Of a stretch of 64,000 nucleotides of DNA, positions 44,162-55,029 are shown one piece after another. The first letter of the stretch is position 1. Each line of letters starts with the position of its first letter. The position numbers and the translations under genes are program-made. The notes beneath the pieces are model-generated. The model searched no databases. It worked only from the letters and a program-made list of their open reading frames with translations, and was not told the DNA's origin. This DNA is from Echinometra lucunter (taxonomy: Eukaryota; Echinodermata; Echinoidea; Camarodonta; Echinometridae), in the NCBI GenBank assembly GCA_029962745.1, contig CM057159.1:31732774-31796773 (forward strand), in the 5' to 3' direction.

Positions 44162-45515
44162 GTAAATTTCACGTAAATTCATTACACCAGTCTACCCTCA
44201 GCATGCTCAATGGCTGAAACGAAAGGCTGAAATCACACTTCCTTACGTTGGCAAAAAGGAAGCAAGTGACAAAGAGTACAAAGATCACGAATTGAATTAG
44301 CTTTCTTTTTTTTTTTAAAACAAAGCCTTCAACATGGAGATTTGAGAGAAAAAAACTAGCTTCCTTTAGTCAGAGTTCTCCAGTCAATCTTGTTCACTTG
44401 CTTTCTTTTGCCACCAAATATTTCAGAAATGGGTCCATTTTTATCACTTATCTCCTTATCAGTTATATAAAGTATACCTTTAAAATGTCAAATCAGTAAA
44501 GAAGAAAATCATTTCCTTCCTTTTGCGAAAGTAGGGCATCATCTACGGGAGCGATAAATACTCAGATACTAAAGCGAAAGAAGTTCTGTTGTACAAACCG
44601 ATTCCTTTTCCCATACTCCCTCCTATTGTTCCACAGGAACATTCACACATTTAGTAAAGTGTGGTGTTTGGATCATAATTTGGTGTTGTTGATGATGCTG
44701 CTGCTGCTGTTGGTGCTGTAGTAAGTAAAGAGGTCTGAAAGGATCTCTGAATGTGCTGAATTAGACTTTAGGAAAATTCTTATCTCCCCTATAGATCGTG
44801 ATCAATACATACAACTTACCTTCTTGAACGAGAGGAAAAACAAATGTTTTAATGAGTAAGATCTAAATTCAGGTCATGTGAATTATACAAAATTTACTCT
44901 TTCGTCACTTGTATAGCTTCTCAAAAGCATAGATCTATTTGAAAGCAAATACATTATCATTTCATGTCTCATCTTCTTGGACTATGAATGCCATGTGTGT
45001 TCAAAATATGCGGAGGACATATATTTTGAAAAGTACAGAGACACAAAAACATGACATTGCACTATTCATTAGCTTTTCCCATACCTTTCAGAATATCACG
45101 CATCAAGCAAGCTGAATTTAATAACATGGGGTGGCATCAACATGCCTAAATAATACTGAAATGGAATCAGCAACTGAAACGCTTGAAATTGCCCATTTCT
45201 ACAATTGCACATGCGCTTCAATAGTATCAAAGAAAATGGAATTCACAATCAGCAAGTAAAGTGCACGAGGGCTTACAATGGCTTAGTGGTTATTCTCGAA
45301 AATATTTTTTTTCTTCACCGGATATGTCTGACGGGCTTTATGTTGCTTTTATGATGAATAATCGGAAGTTAAAATACCTTATTTCTGATGGAAAATGTGA
45401 CTTTTGAAAATACAGGTATTCATCATGTTTCTGTGTGTGTTTTCTTTGAATGTGTGGCTACATGTGATATCTGATTACGAGAGTGGGTCATTCCAGCTTT
45501 AGTAAACATGGTGGG

Positions 45516-45530
45516 GGGGGGGGGGGGGGT
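45516..45530. repeat. G tract and flanking intron sequence
   Basis: A run of about 18 G bases lies in otherwise featureless intron between exon B and the second THAP-carrying element. From 44162 to 45632 nothing else was recognised. Confidence 0.5.
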
Positions 45531-45632
45531 ATGCTCTTCCATCTCAAGGAGGATAAGGACCCCAATTCACGTTAAAGATTTATTTTATCCACAGTGTCCT
45601 GATAATTATAACAAAGGCTAAATTATGTTGTC

Positions 45633-46415
45633 TATAGACCAATTTCACAACGCAAGAGGGCAGCAGACTGTTCGACACAGTTCGACATACTGCTGTGGGC
45701 GCTCCAACTTTTATAGTACACAAGTCAATAGCGCGTTATGTACATTCGTTCGATTTTTTTGTCTATTTTGACCAGTATATGCATATTTATTTTAATATTT
45801 GCAATGATAAATTATCAGGGAAGTTCAGGTCGCAGCTGTGCGGTGCTCAAATGCCACAAGGATTAGAGAAACTTTAAAAATTGGAAGCTAACTGAGTGCG
45901 AAATTCACTCGCTTTTGACTCATAAAGCCTGTTTGTGTGAGAAGCCGTACTCCCTACACAGGTTTCCGTAAGCAATGTGAAGGAATTCGTCGCCAGTGGG
46001 TAAAAACATCAACAGAAAGGACTTTTAAGTCAAGAAACATTATCATTATGTACTTTGGCGTAAAATTTAATGAGTGAAAACTTGACTTTGTAAACAGGGT
46101 AAGATTTAGAGCTCCCGTTTACTACGGCTTCTATGCTGCAATCGAACTTTTACTGACAAAACTAAGTTGAAAAACCATCGAAATTACAAAAATACATCAT
46201 ACCTTCATCCGTCAGATATGACCATTGTCTTACCTCATCTACCCATGTATCCATGCTTTATTTTATTGATCTAGAATAAAGTAAATGGAACAATATCGGG
46301 GCATATCTCATATCTTACATTCAGAGCCAATCGCGGTCAGCGCGCTTGCCCACAGCAGCAATGGCGTCGCCGATAGAGGGCCAAATACATAAACCGGCCG
46401 TGAAATTGGTCTATA
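45633..46415 (+). mobile_element. TA-flanked TIR element carrying a THAP-like exon, copy 2
   Basis: The ends are TATAGACCAATTTCAC and GTGAAATTGGTCTATA, better paired than in copy 1. It has an extra block of about 90 bases (46000-46096) and CATAAACCGGCC near the right end that copy 1 lacks. The THAP-like stretch (about 45837-45969) has a stop codon after CHKD, where copy 1 reads CHKNW, so this copy is broken. Confidence 0.85.
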
Positions 46416-48615
46416 GTTAATGTAATCAGTACTATGTATGTTCGTTTCACTTTAAATTGATAAGATTAGAAATCAGTCTAAGTTGACTGTTATAAGGGAA
46501 AATACAAATAATGTATAAAGCAATTTAAATAAGAAAGACTAATTTCTAAATCTGTTAGATTAAGATTTTTAATCGAGTCTGGGATTTCTCCCTCTACAAG
46601 TGTAGGAAATTTAGAGTGTCTTGTTTTTTGTTTCTGTTGTTGTTTCTTTTAATTTTATCAGAGTATCATGAAATCGAATAGTTTTAGAATTTTGTTTGTG
46701 AAATAATTGCCGGCAATGGTATCATTTATTTCACCATATGACTTTCTCCATAGTTTGATGAATTTATGTTTGGAAATGACCAGACAGCAAAAAAAAAAAA
46801 AACAACAACAACAACAAACAAACAAACAAAAAAACCCCCAAAAAACATCAACAACAACTTTTTGGAGGTGCAGTGAAGGAACACAATTCGAACGGTAATT
46901 GATGGCCATACACTATAATCATCATTAACAGTGGTCGACGATTATTATATTGCCTCCCCCCCCCCCCCCCCCCCCCGGCTTTGGATAATCGTATCGGCAG
47001 TGGCCTTTTAATACTCTCAGTAATTAGCAAATTATTCAGGAAATTAATAAATTACAATTTGCGCTGTAACAATATTCTCGTAGCATTGACAGCATTTTGA
47101 CTTCGTTACGTTGCCATTTGATGTCCTTCTATAAGAAAAATTGATCAGAAATAAGACCCTTATCTATTATCCGCGTGACTCTCTATAAATTTCACTACAG
47201 GATTGCCCTCTTGGGCCGCTTTCTTGGTTGTCTTTGCTGAATAACATAATAATACGAATATCACATATTTCACTGATATCACCATGAAAAAAAGAATACT
47301 GCTAGGTGATAAGGATAATAGTTGCACTAAATAGGGGGACTGCTATTAGTTTGTTCAGCATGAGTAACACGGAAGTGATGAATTTATTTCTTGTTATTAT
47401 TTTTCTTTTTCACTGACGTTAAGATTTGAAGAAATTATCAATTCACTTGCCAACTGGCGTGTTCCTCATAGTAAACATAATACAAAACAAATATTTAAAT
47501 TCAGTAATCTCGTAATGACCAAGTAATTTTTTAAATGAAATAATATTGTTAAAAAAGAACAGAATTAGTGAGACACTGAACAAAATAAATTTCAGGAAAA
47601 AAAAAACAGTAAAATTTTAATATTTTCCAAATTAATAAGTTCATTATGACTTATTATGGACTCTCACCCCCTCCCCCCACCTCATTTTTCTTCTACGCTT
47701 TCTGTTCACTTTCATACTTTGCTTTTGCAGGATATTGCTGTTCCTCATTACAACAAAAACACTTTACCCAAAACACCTCCAATAACAAAAATATTATTGT
47801 TGTTGTAACGGTGTCTATTCCCATATACCGCATATTCTCCTGCTTTTTGTTAAAAGCCTTAGTGGAACGCGGCGAGAATGATGCTCTATCATATTCCTAA
47901 CATGGCAAAAGTGTGACTGCGAAAGCTAGCTTTTTATCAGAAACCCTACAAATTGACGTCAGTCTAGTTTACTTTCAAAACCATTTCTTACCACTGATCA
48001 GCACCTTCCCTTTTGGGGAAAGTATACCACAAAACAACAACGGGTTGTTTGTTATTAGATAGCTGGGGGATTTCATTACATTTTTTAAATTCAAGGTCGA
48101 CTGAATCCTTAAGAATCACATTGTTTTACCTTTTCTAAAAATTTGATTATTGCATGCGCAAAGGCGTTCCCTTGGTGTTCATCCAAATAAATGTGCGTTA
48201 AGTCCTGCTGAGTCATGTCACTACGCGATGATCAATGCAGTATTACGAAGCTCTACTTTATTTCCGTTGATATATCTGTCTATGATTATGATTGCTATCT
48301 CCGTAGTCATGTTTATCTTTTGGTTGCTGTCATAAGCACCACTGCTTTAATTTTGTTGTTGTTTTTGGTGTTATCATCATTATACTACTACTACGTATTA
48401 TTATTATCATTATTATTATTTTTGATGTTGTTATTATCATTATCATCGTCATTGATATTATCAACATTATCATCATCACCATCATAAACATCAACAACAG
48501 CAACATAATTATCTTCTCTCGGGTATAAGGCTTTCCATAAATCCAGATACTGTACATAATTATCTACGATATCCCAAAGCAAAGTTGGCATGAATAATAA
48601 GCTTATAGTCATAAT
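46416..48615. other. Intergenic or intronic, nothing recognised
   Basis: A+T-rich sequence with an A/CAA-rich tract at 46787-46856, a C tract at 46957-46976 and an ATT/ATC-rich tract at 48385-48490. No exon-like segment or paired ends were found. Confidence 0.4.
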
Positions 48616-51600
48616 TGTGACCCGTCACGTCAAAATCAGACAGAAGTCGCATTTTTTCAAATGTCATATTTTGAATGATTATGATTCCCCATTTCTCAAG
48701 CTTTAATTTGATATATAGCTCAAGCTAAGGGGTAGAGTATTTGTTGAGATAATTGCCGTTAAACCCCGAGAAGGCGGGGGCTCTGGAAAAGTATTTCTTC
48801 GAGAAAAACGCTTTTAAAGTTTGACTTCCGTTTTGTCTTCACGAGGCATTTTCCAACGGGTAATGTCAAATTCATTCTGGAAAAGGCCTTAGCAACCGTT
48901 CATAAAATGGAATAAAAACTGCTTTTCCTGATTCTATAGTATTTCTACTCACTAAAAACATAAGTTTTAAATTGTTTCGGTCATGAATTATATTGTTTTT
49001 CATGGGAAAAAGACAAGTTGTTTTACGGCTCCGAAAAGCTTCCGCCGAGAATCGCAGCCGTATTACTCTGCTATTGTGCGTTGCAGGCCTTTCGGGGCAG
49101 TCATGGCGTGGGGCCTTCTCTCTTCCAGAATCCGCGCTTTGTTTTCTCAACAAAGAGTGTAATTTGGATAAACCGGGATAAAGCACCGCGAGGCTTGGAA
49201 ATGACTTGTCTCTCTTGCCACTGTGATTTCAGTCGACCTGTTATCATTTTGAAAGCGAATTGCAGATAAAAATTGACGGTTCCATTTTTCAACCGCCAGC
49301 GTCATTAACGTAATACCCCCACTATCTCCTCCACAATAACAATTTTACACCGCATTTATCAAACGCCCCATACACCCAAACACCTATGTCGCTTCGTCTT
49401 CTTCTTTTCTTCTTCTTCTGCTTCTTCTTCTACTTCTTCTTCTTCTTTTCTCCTTTTTCGACCTCCTCTCTCTTGCTCTCTCTCTCTCTCTCTTAAACTC
49501 TATCGTTCCTTCAAGCCAACAAGTGAAATGACGAGAACGAGTTCGAGTATTATTTGGCGGAAATCTTCCTTATGAACGTTTATTTACCCCACGGTTGGTG
49601 AGAGGTTCCCCTTAATTCAACAAAATTATCGTTACATTTCTTTTCTCCACTTTTAAAAATGGCTAATAGTCATTAACTAATAAAAAAAGGTGACATGTCT
49701 ATACCAGTTTGTGTTCTCCTTCCTAATCATCTTCTTGTTGACCCAGTTCCTTTTCTTTCTTTCACCTCTCAACAAAAAAAAAACAACAAAAAAATGCAAT
49801 AGAACTCGCAGCCGGTTCGTGAACTTACAAGCTTTTGTACGTGATTGATTTTACCTTCTTTTTTGTGTTCTCTACTAAAGAAAATACTCGTGTTCACTGA
49901 AAAACCATCTTGTGGAGTTTTTAAATCAATCTTTCTTTTGAATGTGCTTTCTGGGTCTTTTTTTTTTAAAGCCACTGATGCGAAGTGAGAAGAGCATGAT
50001 CATGGATAGAATAATGGTTATCTTCACTATACCCTTCTTAATTTTGATTTCAATAAAAATTAATCTACGGTCCACTACCTTTTGAAAACTTATTTTCCTT
50101 ACTTTCTTTTAGCGTCACTCTAGATCTATTATTCCTCATCATTCCCGGCCTGGCCCTATTGATCGCCACCCCCGCCCTTGCCATAGAATTCGCTGCCCGT
50201 TAAAGGCTTTGATCACAACACTAAAAGCTATACCTTTGTTCTGTCTTTCTAAAACCCGGAAGGGGAGGGGAGGGGTATAGGTCCTTCTGGTTATTCTTTC
50301 TTTGTCCTCTTTTTTAGCTTTTAAAAGTCATAAAACACTAAGCAATGCTCAAGCCTTTTGAAAACTTCTTTCCTTCCTTTCTTATGTCGCAATCACACGA
50401 ACGAAACCGACTCCAGACCGATCAAAACTATTATTTTCAATGACATGCCATTGGTCGGTTTGGAGTCAGTTTCGTTGGTGCGACTGCGACATTAGCGTTT
50501 CATCTTCCTCCCTGCCCGGCCCCATCTCGACCCTCACTCACACCCTTGCCCTTGGATTCCTTGTTCAATACTGTCATTTATTTTTTTTGCTAAAGTTTAT
50601 AACCGAAAGCGTCATTATTTAACGTACCACCGCCACAATTCTTCTCCACAATAAACGTTTTCACCAAACTTGTGAGACGCCCAATACACCAAAACACATT
50701 CTTCTTCTTCTTCTTCTTCTTCTTCTTCTTCTTCTTCTTCTTCTTCTTCCTTTTCTCCTCATCCTTCTTCTTTTTTCTCCCTCTCTATCGTTTCTCCACG
50801 CTATCTGTTACGGAAACGAGTTCGAGCATTATTCAAAGGCGACGTATATTTTATCATGTTTATCTCCAAGTTTATTTGGCCAATTTTTGCAAGAGTATAG
50901 GCCTATAGTTTCTTCTGTTAAGCTACATTTTTTCTTCAAAAAAACGCAACCAAAGAAACGCAACCAAAGACCTCTGTCTTCTCGACACCGTCTTCTCCTT
51001 TCTCCTTATTCTTCCTCTCCGCTTTTTTATCTGTAGTCCAATTTTCTATTTCTTCTCTGCCCGATTTAAATAAGCTACACTCAGTACACTGAGTATTTGG
51101 CAGTTTGGTGTTTTTAAAGGATTAGAAATAACACTAGCAAATTCCTTTAATTCAACATAACAAAAAATCACTTCTTTTTAACTTTGTAGCGTTTTAAATC
51201 GATCTTTTTTGTAGAACGTGCTATCTGGTTTTTTAGAAACTGATGTGAAGAGAAAAGAGCATGATCATGAACAGGATAATGGTTATTTTCACTATACCCA
51301 TCTTCATTTCAATTTTCAATAAAATTTAATCCATAAAGTCAACCGCCTTTTGAAAACGCTTTTCCTTACTTTCTTTTAGAGGTCACTCTAGATCTATTAT
51401 CCCCATCCCACCCCACCCTTACTGTAGAATTCGCTGCCGTTTGTGGATGTATAAAGGCACGGCTTTGATCAGAATCGCTGAAAGCTATAGCTTTGTTCTC
51501 TCTTTCTAAAGCCCGGAAGGGGGAGAGGAGGGGTAGGTCCCGGGGTTAGGTCCTTTTGGTTGTCTTTCCGATGTCCTCGCGTTGATAGCTTTTATACATC

Positions 51601-52753
51601 ATAAAACACTCGAGGCTTTTTGAAAACTTCTTTCCTTCCTAAGTGTTTCACTCTTTTATCCACGCGTTTACTTATCTTCATCCCGACCCACAAACACCCT
51701 TGCCCATGGATTCCTTGTTCAATACTGTCATCCATTTTATTTTACACTTTCCGGGGAATTTGCAAATGTTCAAGAGAGCCCTTACCAACCATGCCAAAAC
51801 CTAAATACCGAAGTAATTTTGACGAGCTTTTTACTTTCTTTCTCTTCTTTAGTCTATTCCGTTAACTTCTCCACCACCAAACCACAACCAAGACTTTGTC
51901 TTATTAGTTTGACTTCGGTCTAAAATCACGCAACAATAATCATGGACATTATTTTACACAGACTGCCCCCTCCCCTCCTTTGGTAATTTCTCTTTCTTTT
52001 CCCCCTCTATCTCTTTCTGTCTCCCCCTTTCTCTCTCTCTCTTGTTCTTTCATTTCAATCTGGCATCATGTTAAAATTTAAATTTAAATAAAACGGATTA
52101 CATGTCTTAATCAAGGTTTGTCCATTTTCTCAATTCTCGTAAACACGAGTTTAGAAGAAGGGCATGACTTGTATGCGAGTTGTACTTCTTTCCGTTTAAT
52201 CATTTACCCCTTTTCAGAAAAATAATTACTTTTATTTTTCATCACTGTTCAAAAATTCTATAAAAGTTTCCATTTTCAAAAAGTAACAACACACGACGAG
52301 ACACATCTTTGTTATCTCCGTCAAAATAATAGTAATCCCAACCCGCTCAGGTTTTCCTTTTTTCTTTGCTAAATCGCGTTTTCGCTTTTGAAAAACCACA
52401 CAACATTGCGTCATTCTTTGCTGAGATCATGTGACTATGAATGGCCAATTAGCGAAGGCGTGTGTCGCTAGGGGGCGGAGCTTAGCGCGGAGCTAAATTT
52501 GATCTTTGGATCTCGCTCGTGTGTCCGAAAAAGATCTGACTGACCGAAAAAAACACTCGCAGAAAAATTGCTTTTTCGACCCTTTCCCTTTATTGTTTTC
52601 GCTAGATTTTTTTACAGAGCATACTTGAAACATGGAAGATCCAGAAAATAAAGAAAACAAAATTTCGAAAATTTTGGAGTTTTTTACTATTTTGCCCATT
52701 TTCTCGACTTCTCTTCGCGCGACTTCTGTCTGATTTTGTTGTGACGAGTCACA
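48616..52753. mobile_element. 4.1-kb TIR element with internal tandem duplication
   Basis: The left end TGTGACCCGTCACGTCAAAA continues to CAGACAGAAGTCGC. The right end on the other strand is TGTGACTCGTCACAACAAAA followed by the same CAGACAGAAGTCGC, giving about 35 paired bases with four mismatches. Inside, a block of about 1.16 kb is repeated in tandem. GTTCGAG recurs at 49541 and 50820, CTCTAGATCTATTAT at 50118 and 51387, and GGATTCCTTGTTCAATACTG at 50554 and 51708. Pyrimidine-rich CTT/CTC tracts (49395-49495, 50700-50780, 51990-52045) mark the units. No transposase frame was seen. The target duplication is unclear. Confidence 0.78.
50386..50490. mobile_element. Palindromic MITE, TTA-flanked, inside the 4.1-kb element
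   Basis: TGTCGCAATCACACGAACG pairs with CGTTGGTGCGACTGCGACA, and the arms continue through GAAACCGACTCCAGACCGATC. TTA lies on both sides, as expected for PIF/Harbinger-type insertion. It is present only in the first tandem unit. Its length explains why the spacing of markers drops from about 1270 to 1154 bases. Confidence 0.8.
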
Positions 52754-52772
52754 TATAACATTATGGTTGTCG

Positions 52773-52870
52773 GCATAGATTACTTTTTTTTTTTTTTTTT
52801 TTTTGGGGGGGGGGACATGCCTTATTGTGTCCCCACCCCATTTTGGGGGCGTGACCCCCCCCCCCGACTG
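52773..52870. repeat. T, G and C homopolymer cluster
   Basis: Runs of T (52784-52804), G (52805-52813) and C (52856-52865) within 100 bases, next to GGGGGCGTGAC. This may be a remnant of a G-tract-ended repeat like that at 41913. From here to 53427 nothing else was recognised. Confidence 0.5.
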
Positions 52871-53427
52871 ACGCCACACCAGGTCGACCATAAGGACCAT
52901 TTGATCTTAGAGTCCGATCAGATTTGGCATGGCGTTTTGGCAACTATCACAGACTGAATGTAAGATTTCATGTGCCTCAGAGGCAAACGATCAATAATTG
53001 TTTTCTAGTCAATGTACCCGCGGTTTTGACATACATAAAGCTGGAGCGATTAAGTTGCTGAAAAGGATTTTTCCCCGACAATCTTGGTGGGAGGAAAAGC
53101 CTCCACATCTATTTAGGGTACGAAAAGGGAAAGGAATTCAAAGACACGAAAGGGGAACATCGTACGGGGAAACAAAGTGGAAAATATCATGGATCGGAAA
53201 GATTGATTGAGGACGGAATGGGCTTTAGTGTGGGTTGAGGTTATGTGTGTGATTTTACTATGTGAGTGGTATGCCTGTGTATAGCTGATGCCTGAACGTG
53301 ACTGAAATCGCATTGACTATGGTTCTTTCACGATTACATTAAGGATATAATCATAATATTCGTTACACTGGATGCGTAGCGTTATTTTCGTTCCCTGTCA
53401 TGTTTTGATATATTAGAAGCACGTATA

Positions 53428-53972
53428 CCGGGTGTCCCAGAAAAAGCGAAGCGGTGGATTTTCAGTACTTTACCTCCAGAAAGCAGATAAACTTTTGACT
53501 TTAGTAAGTAAATCATCTTCTACCAAAGAGAATGATACCAAGATCATTAAATTTGGTGAAGTAATTTTGATTTTATGCCCCCCCCCTTTTTTTTTTTTTA
53601 GAATACATTAATTTTCGAATTTCGCATGTTTTTTTACGACAGTGGAGAGCAGAATTGTGTCGGAAATGGCCTTCCATATGGCATGTGTATGGCAGGTTTT
53701 GTTGCTGACATGCATCAATGAACTTACCTCAAACATCGTGTATGAAAGGCCATCCCGACACAAAGCTATTCTCATCAGTCGCCAAAAATTTGAAAATGAC
53801 TACATTTTAAGAAACGGGCATATATAGAATACAAATTACTTCACCAAATTTGATAATCTTGGTATCATTTTCTTCGGTAGATGATACTTTACCCACTAAT
53901 GTAAAAAGATTATCTATTTTTTGAGGGTAAAGTACTGAAAATCCACCGTTCCGCTTTTTCTGGGACACCCGG
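53428..53972. mobile_element. Mariner-type MITE with CCGGGTGTCCCAGAAAAAGC ends
   Basis: The left CCGGGTGTCCCAGAAAAAGC is matched on the other strand by the same 20 bases at the right. TA lies on each side. Longer sub-terminal arms also pair (AGTACTTTACC, AATGATACCAAGAT, AATTTGGTGAAGTAATTT). The 61-residue frame inside has no recognised domain. The ends and TA target fit Tc1/mariner/IS630-type elements. Confidence 0.85.
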
Positions 53973-54614
53973 TATATTATTTCGACTTTAGATTCCATCA
54001 CAAGTAAAAACATACCTTAGTTTTTTCCTTATTTTTCCACATTTACTATGTAATTCATTCTCTTCGTGGTAGTGTCAACATATTTTGCTACTTGATTCGT
54101 CTGTCACGAGATGCAAAAATAGTACAATTCTCCCGAGAGTGCATTATCTTCATATGTTATTGTCATTGGGCCCCCTTTTTTTCAAAGGAAGTAGTTTCTT
54201 TGAGCTCCGAACATCTTACAGATTTTTTTCTGCGTGATCCAATTAAAGGTTGAAAATGCTTGGCAGTAATCCGTTTATATAACAGTTATCTTGTTGCCAT
54301 ACTCGAATTCTTTAAATATGAAAAGTGAAATATTATGAGAATAAAGAGATAAATCAAATCATAAGTGGAATCAGGGTCACCGCTTTGCGTTGCATAGCGT
54401 TTGACAGGGCGAAGGAAGACTGTAATTCATTTTTGCGTTAAAATCAAATGCAATAATACCATTCTGATCCAAGTCTACAGCCTTTCCATTCATGCCGTTT
54501 GGAAAGAATATCAGTTTTCAACAGTGTGAAAAGCGTTTTACGTAAAGGCTACAACATTTTTCTCTTTAATCACGAGCTCTGCGTTTAACAGCCTGCTTCA
54601 TATACATTCCACAC

Positions 54615-54955
54615 ATTAAAAAAGATGCAGTCTTGCACCCTTCACATGCAACACTGGGAGCACCTTTTAGGGTGCAAATTTGCACCTTTTACAAGCTTTT
54701 TGCACATTTAGAGGTGCAGTTAGCCGCATTTTGCACCCTAAAGGGTGCAGAGTTGCACCCATTTAGAAAAAGGTACAAATTTGCACCTTTTTGTACGCAA
54801 AAATCTCTGCATTTGCACCTTTTAGGGTGCAAACGGGCATTTCAGGGTGCAAACAAGAACAAAAAGGTGCATTTTTGCACCTTTTTTCGTCCGGGGTGCA
54901 AGATTGCACCCAAAAAGGTGCAGCCATTGTCGCATTTATAGGGTGCAATTATTTC
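54615..54955. repeat. Dense GGTGCA/TGCACC motif cluster
   Basis: Eight TGCACC and nine GGTGCA words occur within about 330 bases, mostly as TTTGCACCTTTT or AGGGTGCAAA, in alternating orientation. Adjacent copies can pair as short hairpins (for example TTTGCACCTTTTAGGGTGCAAA). The 102-residue open frame here reflects the repeat and has no recognised domain. It ends in the GGACAATAAATAAA tail with AATTCAATTC repeats (54965-55025). Confidence 0.82.
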
Positions 54956-55029
54956 TTAGTGTGCATATCCATTTATGGACAATAAATAAAATCAAATCAA
55001 TTGCATTCAATTCAATTCAATATTCTAAA

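Noticed and set aside
54633..54941. 102-residue frame
   Set aside because: It is a product of the GGTGCA/TGCACC cluster, with equivalent open frames on the other strand.
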